A stretch of 35,296 nucleotides of DNA from Spirulina sp. CS-785/01 (GTDB lineage Bacteria > Cyanobacteriota > Cyanobacteriia > Cyanobacteriales > Spirulinaceae): contig NZ_JAQMSD010000258.1 of the NCBI RefSeq assembly GCF_028330525.1, positions 1-35,296 of the forward strand, given 5' to 3'. A program made the translations under genes and the position numbers. A model generated the notes under the pieces. The model worked only from the letters and a program-made list of their open reading frames with translations, did no database searches and was not told the DNA's origin. This document shows, piece by piece, positions 17,216 through 25,562 of the stretch. Position 1 is the first letter of the stretch. Each line of letters starts with the position of its first letter.

Positions 17216-18199
17216 GTGAAATTGAAAACCCGGACAAAATACCTTTACTGGGGACTCGCAACTTTGGCAGTTGGAATGTTCCTCACAGAAGCCGTCTTAC
17301 GCTGGAAATGGGGATTGGGGAATCCCGTCTTAACCCAAGCGGATGCGGAAATGGGATATCGCTTTCAACCCAACCAAACCACCACTCGCTTAGGCAACCA
17401 GATTCACTATAATCAATATTCCCAACGGTCTGATCCCCTCCTCTCCCAACCCCAAGAGCAAGTGTTTCGCGTCTTAATGGTGGGAGATTCTGTCTTAAAT
17501 GGCGGAAGTGCCATAGACCAGTCTGAGACCATTAGTGAACAACTCGAACAGAAAATACTAAAAAACGGCCAAACGGTCGAGGTGTTGAATGCGTCTGCGG
17601 GATCATGGGGAATTGGCAATCAGTGGGGATATTTACAGAAGTTTGGTACATTTAAGAGTGATTTATTGATTTTACAGATTGGGACTCATGATCTCACTCA
17701 ACCCACTAGCACCAGCGCACGGGTTGGCCATGATCCCAACTATCCCACGGAAAAACCCCTTTTGGCCTGGCAAGAACTCTTGCTGCGGTATCTTCTCCCC
17801 CGTTTCCACCTCTCCCAGAGTCAGGAAATTCCCCCAACCCTTAAACCGGAGCAACAATTTGAGCAAAATCTTGACTATCTTGAACAGATTTTACAAGGAG
17901 CGAAACAGGAAAATCTCCCAGTGGTGGTTTTATATACCCCTAACTGGGTGGATGTTCTCCCAACTCCCCACACTCCTACCTATAAACCCCAGTTTCAACG
18001 GTTTCTGGAGGCCCAACAAGTGCCTTTGATTGATGTCCATAGTGCTTGGTCTTCTCTCCCTCCAGAAACCGTCAAGGGGTATTTTCGAGATTCGGTGCAT
18101 CTCACTCCAGAGGGAAGTGAAGCAGTGGCAGACCTTTTGTATGAAAACTTAACACTTCCAGATTTTTTGATTTTAGGGTCTCCCCTGATTTTTAAGTAA
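17216..18199 (+). CDS. SGNH/GDSL-family hydrolase with N-terminal membrane anchor
   Basis: A 327-residue protein. The N terminus has basic residues and a hydrophobic stretch (YLYWGLATLAVGMFLTEAVL, about 10-29) that would anchor it in the membrane with the enzyme outside. Block I is VLMVGDSVLNGG (nucleophile Ser92). A conserved Gly lies in NASAGSWGIGN, and the Asp-His pair in DSVHLTPEG near the C terminus. The block III GxND is replaced by QIGTHDL, with His instead of Asn. Family members are esterases or acetyl-transfer partners that deacetylate sugars and lipids; the envelope context suggests a polysaccharide O-acetyl esterase, but that is inference. The start is GTG; the nearer ATG at 17193 closes after nine codons. 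No good Shine-Dalgarno is seen for GTG. Confidence 0.85.
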   Translation: MKLKTRTKYLYWGLATLAVGMFLTEAVLRWKWGLGNPVLTQADAEMGYRFQPNQTTTRLGNQIHYNQYSQRSDPLLSQPQEQVFRVLMVGDSVLNGGSAIDQSETISEQLEQKILKNGQTVEVLNASAGSWGIGNQWGYLQKFGTFKSDLLILQIGTHDLTQPTSTSARVGHDPNYPTEKPLLAWQELLLRYLLPRFHLSQSQEIPPTLKPEQQFEQNLDYLEQILQGAKQENLPVVVLYTPNWVDVLPTPHTPTYKPQFQRFLEAQQVPLIDVHSAWSSLPPETVKGYFRDSVHLTPEGSEAVADLLYENLTLPDFLILGSPLIFK

Positions 18200-18732
18200 T
18201 ATTTCTCTACAAAATTTTAATTCGTTCAAGGCCATGAAAATTTCCGCTATTTCACTGAGTTCTTTTGTTTTTCAACTAAGGATTAATACAGAATATTTTG
18301 TCATGCTTTACGCCAATACCCGCTCAATTTACGCAGTATTTCGGAGTGACTAAGGGGGATTTTTTACTGATATTTCCTAGTTGGTTTTACAATCGGTCTC
18401 GCTTTCAGTTATCTTTAACTTTCCAATTGCTGGCGAGAGAGATAAGCTAGAAGAAGATAAACCAATTCTGTGATTAATAGAATTTAACTAGGATTACCTC
18501 CCTAATTTCTGCCCAACACGAACCCTGCTTGGGAGGTAATGGTATATTGTGCTTTACTCTTCCTTACTATCTTTCTTTAGCAAAAAATTCAGAAACTGTC
18601 AAGCCCTAAAGTCTTGTTTTTTTTTAGACAAGAGTGGGAAGAATTAAATCGGTTCTAGTTCTAGAGTATTTTGGTTCAAAACACCTGTTCTTGATACGGG
18701 TGAGTCGTTTACTTGATTTTCGGTGCTTGGGA
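18200..18732. other. 533-base intergenic and leader region before the GT4 gene
   Basis: It contains no convincing gene. It holds a 10-base perfect inverted repeat (18493-18540) and an oligo-T stretch flanked by CTTGT and ACAAG (about 18612-18632), which could form a weak hairpin. The reading frame of the GT4 gene is open from 18634 but starts more plausibly at the ATG at 18733. The rest is AT-rich with nothing recognised. Confidence 0.55.
18493..18540. promoter_or_regulatory. inverted repeat ATTACCTCCC...GGGAGGTAAT in the GT4 leader
   Basis: Two perfect 10-base arms flank a 28-base loop; a GGTATATTG that could be a -10 box follows at once. It could be an operator for a dimeric regulator or an RNA hairpin. 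It is not followed by a T-run, so it is not a simple terminator. Confidence 0.4.
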
Positions 18733-20034
18733 ATGTTAGATAAATTCGACAAACATCTACCACAGCTTATATTGCTCAAAAAAAACACCTCTCGGCACAA
18801 TCCCCGTTCGGTTCAGTCCTCAAAACCGAAAAAAGTTTTGATTCTGACCCAGTTTTATCCACCGGATTATGCGGCAACGGGGCAACTCATTGCTGAATTA
18901 GCCAATCATCTGAGTGAGTTGGGGATGAAGGTGGGGATTTTTACCGGCCAACCGGGTTATGCGTTTGATCGGGATAATGCTCCGAAACAGGAGAGACAGG
19001 AGGGCATTTCGGTACAGCGATCGCGCACCTCCCGTCTCTGGCCCCTCCGCATTCGAGGCCGGGCCATCAACGGGTTGCTCTTTTGCCTCCGGACCGCCAT
19101 GCACCTACTGAAAGTGCAACGACGGTATGAACTCCTCTTAATCACCAGTGAACCGCCTTATTTGTCCATTTTGGGCTATCTGGCCTATCGTTGGTTTGGC
19201 CTCCCCTATACCTGTTTACTGTACGATCTCTACCCCGATGTGGCCGTTGCCCTCAATGTGTTACCCTCCCGTCATCTCCTCGTCCGCTTTTGGGACCAGA
19301 TTAACCGTCATATTTGGAAATCCGCCGAGAAAATTATCGTTCTCAGTCCCTCAATGAAAGAACGAGTCGTGAAAAAATGCCCCAGAATTGAGTCTAAAAT
19401 TCATGTAATCCCCAATTGGGCTGATTCTAGGATGATCACCCCCCTGAAAAAGCCCAAAAACTGGTTTGCCCGTCAACACCGGTTAACGGAGCGTTTTATC
19501 GTGCAGTATTCAGGCAATTTAGGCCGCTGTCATGATTTAAATACTATTCTGGTAGCGGCGGAATTATTGCGAGATCAACCCATTCAATTTCTGTTCATTG
19601 CCCGAGGGGCCCAGTTGGATGCTTGTCAAGAACGGGTAGAACGGGCAAATTTAAAAAATTGTCGATTTTTACCTTATCAAGACAAGGAGGTTTTACCCTA
19701 TTCTCTGACGGCCTGTGATTTGTCGTTGGTGAGTATTAGTCCAGGGTTAGAGGGGTTAGTGGCCCCTAGTAAGCTCTATGGGATTTTAGCCGCAGGCCGT
19801 CCTGTGGCAGCAGTTTGCGCCCCCCATTCCTATTTACGGGATGTTTTAGCGGAGGCTAAATGTGGGCGGGCGTTTGATAATGGGGATGGGGAAGGTTTAG
19901 CAAACTATATTTATAAGTTGTCCCAATATCCCCATTATGCCGAGTCGATGGGGCTATCCGGTCGCCAATATCTTCAAACCCATTTTACGCCTGAGATTGT
20001 GGCTAAGACATATTATGAGGTTTTGAATGGGTAA
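18733..20034 (+). CDS. glycosyltransferase family 4 (WcaI-like)
   Basis: A 433-residue GT-B glycosyltransferase. The N-terminal domain starts KKVLILTQFYPPDYAATGQL, the acceptor-side motif of WcaI-like colanic acid transferases, with a Gly-rich IFTGQPGY. The C-terminal nucleotide-sugar domain has VIPNWAD, FIVQYSGNLGRCHDL, and SPGLEGLVAPSKLYGILAAG, where the Glu of the retaining GT4 ExxG-type motif is expected. It probably transfers a sugar from a nucleotide donor onto a lipid-linked or polysaccharide acceptor at the inner face of the membrane. I use ATG (MLDKFDKHLP); a GTG 99 bases upstream would add 33 residues without family similarity. The stop TAA lies within AATGGGTAATGGGT heptamers, so the repeat forms the terminal Asn-Gly-stop. 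The donor is unknown. Confidence 0.9.
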   Translation: MLDKFDKHLPQLILLKKNTSRHNPRSVQSSKPKKVLILTQFYPPDYAATGQLIAELANHLSELGMKVGIFTGQPGYAFDRDNAPKQERQEGISVQRSRTSRLWPLRIRGRAINGLLFCLRTAMHLLKVQRRYELLLITSEPPYLSILGYLAYRWFGLPYTCLLYDLYPDVAVALNVLPSRHLLVRFWDQINRHIWKSAEKIIVLSPSMKERVVKKCPRIESKIHVIPNWADSRMITPLKKPKNWFARQHRLTERFIVQYSGNLGRCHDLNTILVAAELLRDQPIQFLFIARGAQLDACQERVERANLKNCRFLPYQDKEVLPYSLTACDLSLVSISPGLEGLVAPSKLYGILAAGRPVAAVCAPHSYLRDVLAEAKCGRAFDNGDGEGLANYIYKLSQYPHYAESMGLSGRQYLQTHFTPEIVAKTYYEVLNG

Positions 20035-20046
20035 TGGGTGAGGTAA
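20026..20046 (+). repeat. heptamer repeat AATGGGT (two units plus a degenerate third)
   Basis: AATGGGT, AATGGGT, GAGGTAA in register. It provides the GT4 stop codon and its last residues. Confidence 0.65.
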
Positions 20047-20077
20047 TTGGTTAGTGTTGCCTGTTCCCTTTGTCACC

Positions 20078-20121
20078 AAGAACAAAGAACAAACAACAAA
20101 TAACCAAGAACAAATAACAAA
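20078..20121 (+). repeat. heptamer repeat AAGAACA-like, six units
   Basis: The units AAGAACA, AAGAACA, AACAACA, AATAACC, AAGAACA and AATAACA follow a strict 7-base register and end next to the stop of the downstream minus-strand gene. Confidence 0.8.
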
Positions 20122-20122
20122 C

Positions 20123-20695
20123 TTACTTTAACAACTCCGTCAGTTCTTGGGCAGATGTGCCGAGGATGCGGGCTAAGGTGTTCATTTCGTTGTTGCTAAA
20201 GCCATCTCGGATTTCCATGAGTTCTTTAACAGACTTGCCGAGAATGCGGGAGATGACTTTCAGTTGTTCGTCGCTGATATCCTTCCCTCGGTAAATGTCC
20301 CGTAATTCTTGGGGAGAGAGACGATAGGAGTTGCAGAAGAAAACAAATTCTTTATCTGAGACATCTAATTCTCGTTGCCGATCGCGCAATAAAAATGCGA
20401 TCGCACGAGTCCCATGTTCTGGCCGTTTAGCGTTTTCCAAATAACGCTCCATTAACTTTGTCACCCGGGCCGGATTTCCCCCTGTCCGCTTAATCAAATC
20501 CGCACAGGCCATTTGTAAGGCTTTTCTCAGCGTTTCATTATCATCATGGAGTTCTTCATCTTCGTTGAGGGTTTCAACGATCCGGGCCGCAATTTCTGGG
20601 CTACAAAACCCCACTTCCCGATCTTCATAAACAATAGCAATATAGGTGCGGTCGGCGTTAAATTCCAGATGCAGGGGTTGATTCGTCTGTTTCAT
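20123..20695 (-). CDS. unrecognised protein with three helical repeats
   Basis: A 190-residue, highly charged, soluble protein I do not recognise. The N-terminal half (1-110) contains VYEDREVGFCSPEIAARIVE and an acidic NEDEELHDDNE stretch. The C-terminal part consists of three 22-residue repeats with the same pattern: S113 to I134, S141 to I162 and S167 to L188, each of the form S-x-x-E/Q then a hydrophobic helix, then S-x-x-E-L-x-x-I/L. Each unit looks like a helix-turn-helix pair, but no classic DNA-binding signature is clear. It has a plain ATG start and stands alone between the GT4 gene and a kinase fragment. It is probably a cyanobacterial conserved hypothetical; a regulatory or protein-binding role would be a guess. 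Confidence 0.75.
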   Translation of the reverse strand: MKQTNQPLHLEFNADRTYIAIVYEDREVGFCSPEIAARIVETLNEDEELHDDNETLRKALQMACADLIKRTGGNPARVTKLMERYLENAKRPEHGTRAIAFLLRDRQRELDVSDKEFVFFCNSYRLSPQELRDIYRGKDISDEQLKVISRILGKSVKELMEIRDGFSNNEMNTLARILGTSAQELTELLK

Positions 20696-20818
20696 TAATC
20701 TGACTTCTCACGAAACGGTGGTTCTAAAGCAGGAGGATAGACAAGACTGTCTTAACGCTAGTTCTCAAAGCTAGCTTGGGAGGTCAGTTATCTCAATCAT
20801 AGCGGGTGCTATAAGGGA

Positions 20819-21295
20819 TTATCTCATCTCTAGGGTAGGAAGTCGGACTTGAGCAATGGTTTTAGGGAGTGAACCCGTTTCCCCAGAGGAGATGGCTTGA
20901 GATTCTAGTGTAAACGTTCCGTTATGGGCTTGAACAATTTGTTTAACAATTGCTAATCCCAAGCCATTCCCTGTGGATTTGGTGGTCAAAAAGGGTTGCA
21001 TTAGTTTGGGTAAAAGGTTTGCGGGAATCGGTGAACCGCCATTGATCACGGAAAACACAACTTGTTGTTGTTCTGATTCTACTGACTCAACGGCCTCAGA
21101 CGCATTACTAATTAAATTAATCAACACTTGTTTTAGTTTATCCGAGTCTGCCCACAGAGTGAGGGAGTCAGAAAGGGGAGGATAGTGGAGATGCTGCCCT
21201 GATGTAGATATCATTGCTTTTGTGGATTCGATTATTCCCACCATAAATTCCGCTACATTCAGTTGACAACAGTGTAATGTCTGAGGATTGATAAA
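20819..21295 (-). pseudogene. truncated sensor histidine kinase (ATPase domain only)
   Basis: The reading frame carries the kinase ATPase domain: an N-box (LKQVLINLISNASEA), an F-box-like MQPFLTTKSTG and a G2 box (GNGLGLAIVKQIV). The expected G1 box DxGxG is replaced by VINGGSPIP. There is no sensor domain and no phosphoacceptor His region. Kinase-like sequence continues upstream of the only ATG (21244), as NPQTLHCCQLNVAEF, until a stop at 21296-21298. That stop lies in an ATTACCC heptamer array. The N-terminal half therefore seems to have been deleted, with the break at the repeat. If translated from 21244 it would give a 141-residue ATPase-domain protein, but without the His domain it cannot autophosphorylate in cis. 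A real stand-alone ATPase-domain protein is the alternative. Confidence 0.65.
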
Positions 21296-21315
21296 TTACC
21301 CATTACCCAATTCCC
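21295..21315 (+). repeat. heptamer repeat ATTACCC, ATTACCC, AATTCCC
   Basis: Three units in register, placed exactly at the 5' break of the truncated histidine kinase and upstream of atpD. Confidence 0.7.
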
Positions 21316-21383
21316 ATTGATCGCCGATCCCCGAAGGATGATACCCTGAAGAATGGAAAAAATTGTATTAAATCGAGACTTAG

Positions 21384-22928
<1,545 letters not shown>

Positions 22929-22935
22929 ACCACTA

Positions 22936-22976
22936 AAGCGATGGGTGTTGGATACACCTATCGCTTGATTTTTTTT
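22936..22976 (+). terminator. terminator-like hairpin between atpD and atpC
   Basis: Arms AAGCGATGGGTGT (22936-22948) and ACACCTATCGCTT (22954-22966) pair over 13 positions with one G-U, around a 5-base loop, and are followed by an eight-T run. It has all parts of an intrinsic terminator. Because atpC follows without an obvious separate promoter, it probably acts as a partial terminator or as an mRNA-stabilising hairpin that sets the beta:epsilon ratio. Confidence 0.75.
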
Positions 22977-23000
22977 GGACAATAACACGGGGTTTGAGAG

Positions 23001-23414
23001 ATGACATTAAATGTGCGTGTGATTGCTCCCGATAAGACCGTTTGGGACGATCAAGCAGAAGAAGTAATTTTACCGAGTACCACAGGACAATTAGGGGTGT
23101 TATCCGGTCACGCTCCCCTGTTGACGGCCTTAGATGTGGGAGTCATGCGGGTACGGGATAAGAAAGACTGGTTAAATATTGCCCTGATGGGTGGATTTGC
23201 CGAAGTTGAAGAAAATACCGTCACCATTTTAGTCAATGGGGCGGAACGGGGCGATGCCATTGATGAAGAAAAAGCCCGTTCTGAGTTTGAAGAAGCGAAA
23301 GAACAGTTAAACAAAATGTCGGGGGATGACCGCGCCCGGAAAATCCAAGCCGAACAAGCCTTAAAGCGCAGCAGAGTGCGTTTTCAGGCTGCTGGGGGTT
23401 TGGTGAAAGCCTAA
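23001..23414 (+). CDS. atpC: F0F1 ATP synthase subunit epsilon (cyanobacterial atpE)
   Basis: A 137-residue subunit of the F1 central stalk, which couples rotation and can inhibit ATP hydrolysis. The N-terminal beta sandwich shows [38 protein letters not shown] and [20 protein letters not shown]; the C-terminal two-helix region (about 88-137) starts [15 protein letters not shown]. Its length is typical of cyanobacteria. It is in an operon with atpD. The GAGAG immediately before the ATG is the likely ribosome site. It is followed by a strongly repetitive spacer and a hairpin that probably ends the operon. Confidence 0.98.
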   Translation: MTLNVRVIAPDKTVWDDQAEEVILPSTTGQLGVLSGHAPLLTALDVGVMRVRDKKDWLNIALMGGFAEVEENTVTILVNGAERGDAIDEEKARSEFEEAKEQLNKMSGDDRARKIQAEQALKRSRVRFQAAGGLVKA

Positions 23415-23444
23415 CGGTTTTCCCAGTCTTCTCTGTCGAGCAGC

Positions 23445-23514
23445 AGAGACAAAAGCGCGAAAGAGAGACAAAAGCGCGAAAGACAAAGCGCGAAAGACAA
23501 AGCGCGAAAGACAA
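23445..23514 (+). repeat. purine-rich tandem repeat AGACAAA(A)GCGCGAA, four units
   Basis: Four copies of a 14-19 base unit built on GACAAA(A)GCGCGAA follow the atpC stop. The last runs directly into the left arm of a hairpin. There are no spacers or conserved palindromes, so it is not CRISPR. Confidence 0.85.
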
Positions 23515-23553
23515 AAAGGAGGAGAGAGTCAATTTAAACTCTGTCCTCCTTTT
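23514..23553 (+). terminator. hairpin and probable intrinsic terminator of the atpD-atpC operon
   Basis: The left arm AAAAGGAGGAGAGAGT (23514-23529) pairs with ACTCTGTCCTCCTTTT (23538-23553) with one mismatch, leaving an 8-base loop. The right arm ends in TTTT. On the other strand the left arm also ends in a T-run, so it could serve both the atp operon and the convergent ycf65 gene. Confidence 0.6.
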
Positions 23554-23579
23554 CTGTCCTCCTTTTCTGTCCTCCTTTT
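23541..23579 (+). repeat. three exact copies of CTGTCCTCCTTTT
   Basis: Exact 13-base units at 23541, 23554 and 23567. The first is the right arm of the preceding hairpin, so the other two are extra copies of a terminator arm. Confidence 0.9.
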
Positions 23580-23612
23580 ATGGGGAACGGACCAATTAGC
23601 CCATCGGGGGGA

Positions 23613-23942
23613 TTAATTGCTCCCGGTGAAGATAACATGGGGAAACTTGCTTTGGGCCACAGACCAAGGGGTTCTTTTCCCTTCTTCTTGCCAGAAGTTA
23701 ATAACTTCAGTCGCTTGGTTGAGGAGGGCGATGCGTTCTGTTTCATCGATCCAACTTTTGGACTCTAATTCCGTTTTCAGTTGTTCCCAAGCGTCATTGC
23801 GCGGCCAGAAGAAGTATTGGGTCAGAGGACTCGTGCCTTTTCCCACTACTTGATCGACTGCGATCGCAATATTGGCATCCAGCCACAAAATCTTTAAAAT
23901 AAAGCGAGCATCGGTTTCTAAAGCTGTCGTTGTTGTGTCCAA
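23613..23942 (-). CDS. ycf65: ribosomal protein PSRP-3/Ycf65
   Basis: A protein of about 109 residues in the plastid- and cyanobacteria-specific ribosomal protein 3 family, a 30S component found only in these lineages. The family core is clear: [62 protein letters not shown] and FWQ. No ATG lies upstream in frame. The TTG giving [11 protein letters not shown] has GGAGG five bases before it, so I use it; the frame is open to TTG 23954 and a GTG at 23948 is also possible. It converges on the atp operon. Confidence 0.88.
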   Translation of the reverse strand: MDTTTTALETDARFILKILWLDANIAIAVDQVVGKGTSPLTQYFFWPRNDAWEQLKTELESKSWIDETERIALLNQATEVINFWQEEGKRTPWSVAQSKFPHVIFTGSN

Positions 23943-24073
23943 GTCCACCTCCAAGGCAATAGGTTAATTCAATCACGATAAAACCGCAATTTACAATTAT
24001 ATCCTACTGATATCCTTTTGAGGGCTTTATTCCCTCACAGTGAACATCATAACTTTTTCAGTAAACCCTACCT

Positions 24074-24865
24074 ATGATTCTCATATTTGATATTGATGGA
24101 GTCGTGCGAGATGTGAGTCGGTCTTATCGTCGGGCCATTGCCGATACCGTCGAACATTATACGCAAACCGCCTATCGCCCCACCATGGCCGACATCGACA
24201 CCCTAAAAAGCGAAGGCATCTGGAACAACGACTGGGAAGCCTCCCAAGAACTCATACACCGCTACGGGGAGTCCCAAGGCCAACCACGAGAACACCACCC
24301 CATCGACTATCCCCAACTCATCAAATTCTTTCAATCGCGCTATTTTGGCACAAATCCCGAAACCTGGGACGGTTACATCACCACCGAACCCCTCTTACTC
24401 TCCCTCGACTATCTCCACACCCTCAGCGACAATAACATTGCCTGGGGGTTCTTTAGCGGAGCAACTCGCGGTTCAGCCGAATATGTCCTAGTTCACCGTT
24501 TAGGCATCGAAAACCCGGTTATTGTGGCCATGGAGGATGCACCCAGCAAACCTGATCCAACTGGACTCTTTGCCACCATTGAACAATTAGAACAACAACA
24601 TCAATTCGCCGACAATACCCCAGTGTTTTATGCCGGGGATACCGTAGCGGATATGTACACCATTACCAAAGCCCAAGAAAAACAACCTCAACGCCCTTGG
24701 ATTGGGGTAGGCGTTCTCCCCCCTCATGTCCAAGGGGAAACGGAGCGCAGTGAGGCATATAGCAGCAAATTAGAAGACGCTGGAGCTTCTCTGGTGGTCA
24801 AGCAAATAACAGAACTCACCCCAGAGGTTTTGCGTGGGTTTCAGAGTTATATGACATCCGGTTAA
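24074..24865 (+). CDS. HAD-superfamily hydrolase, TIGR01548 type
   Basis: A 263-residue cytoplasmic HAD phosphatase-like protein. Motif I is IFDIDGVVRDVSRS (nucleophile Asp6, second Asp8). A helical cap with EGIWNNDWEAS follows. Motif II is in FFSGATRG (Ser), motif III is the Lys of APSKPDP, and motif IV is YAGDTVADMY. The cap and the overall pattern match the TIGR01548 group of cyanobacteria and plants, whose substrate is not known to me. The gene is alone, with a short hairpin 18 bases after its stop. Confidence 0.85.
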   Translation: MILIFDIDGVVRDVSRSYRRAIADTVEHYTQTAYRPTMADIDTLKSEGIWNNDWEASQELIHRYGESQGQPREHHPIDYPQLIKFFQSRYFGTNPETWDGYITTEPLLLSLDYLHTLSDNNIAWGFFSGATRGSAEYVLVHRLGIENPVIVAMEDAPSKPDPTGLFATIEQLEQQHQFADNTPVFYAGDTVADMYTITKAQEKQPQRPWIGVGVLPPHVQGETERSEAYSSKLEDAGASLVVKQITELTPEVLRGFQSYMTSG

Positions 24866-24882
24866 TCCTTATAAGTTCGTAG

Positions 24883-24900
24883 TAAGCCCTAAAGGGCTTA
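24883..24900. terminator. palindrome TAAGCCC-TAAA-GGGCTTA after the HAD gene
   Basis: A perfect 7-base stem with a 4-base loop is embedded in GTTCGTAG...TATAAT, a context like small mobile hairpin elements common in cyanobacteria. It may act as a terminator. The following TAATAAATT has no long T-run, so this is moderate. Confidence 0.4.
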
Positions 24901-25056
24901 TAATAAATTGGTTTCATACAAATCAAGCGGATTTCATATTAAATGACTCGCCAGAGCATTGAACGTCAGCATTCAGAGTTGGACAGGTTCACCCAGTAGC
25001 CAGTTGGCGAAGTCTAGGGCAATTGTTGGGCGAAAAATTGACGATATTGTCGTACA

Positions 25057-25392
25057 TTAGAGTATCCTTTTACCGAGGGGGACATTGCGATCGGGTTGTA
25101 ACAGGGAGACCTCTCCCCCATCAAGGACAACGCCTAAAACTAGCACTTCCGAGAGGAAATCGGCAATTTGTCGGGGGGGCAAGTTAGTGACGGCAATGAC
25201 CAAGCGATCGCGCAATTCCGCCTTACTATACAGTTGAGTAATCTGTGCGCTCGATGTCTTCACCCCCAACTCCCCAAAATCAATCCATAACTGATAAGCA
25301 GGTTTCCTGGCCTTGGGGAAATCCTCCACCCGTTGAACCCGGCCCACCCGCATTTCAATCTTTTCCAAATCACTGTAACGAATGTCAGACAT
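25057..25392 (-). CDS. csaA: CsaA/Trbp111-like tRNA-binding protein
   Basis: A 111-residue stand-alone OB-fold tRNA-binding domain of the EMAPII/Trbp111 family. The pattern is standard: YSDLEKIEMRVGRVQRVEDF, KARKPAYQLWIDFGELG, SSAQITQLYSKAEL, RLVIAVTNLPPRQIADFLSE and VLVLGVVLDGGEVSLLQPDR, ending VPLGKRIL. Such proteins are dimers that bind the outer corner of tRNA; CsaA has also been linked to chaperone and export functions in Bacillus. The ATG is preceded by GGGAG at a good distance; an adjacent GTG one codon upstream is possible. It is divergent from glgX, with about 170 bases between. Confidence 0.88.
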   Translation of the reverse strand: MSDIRYSDLEKIEMRVGRVQRVEDFPKARKPAYQLWIDFGELGVKTSSAQITQLYSKAELRDRLVIAVTNLPPRQIADFLSEVLVLGVVLDGGEVSLLQPDRNVPLGKRIL

Positions 25393-25562
25393 CACTTCTC
25401 CCTGGGTTAAGTTTGGGGAAATTTTCTCGACTCCCTGCGATCGCGGTCAAGTTTTGAGAAAATCAATTTAAGATAAATTTGCGAATCTTAATCAGGTCTT
25501 TCACCGGAAAATAGAAATCCTCAGCCTGACACCGACCGTATCACCCAAATCACTGCAATATT

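Noticed and set aside
23445-23579. Possible CRISPR array
   Set aside because: The units are adjacent, 13-19 bases long, with no unique spacers; no cas genes are present.
24901-25056. Possible small gene or transposon remnant between the HAD and CsaA-like genes
   Set aside because: No open frame of useful length or recognisable transposase fragment; only a short palindrome at its left side.
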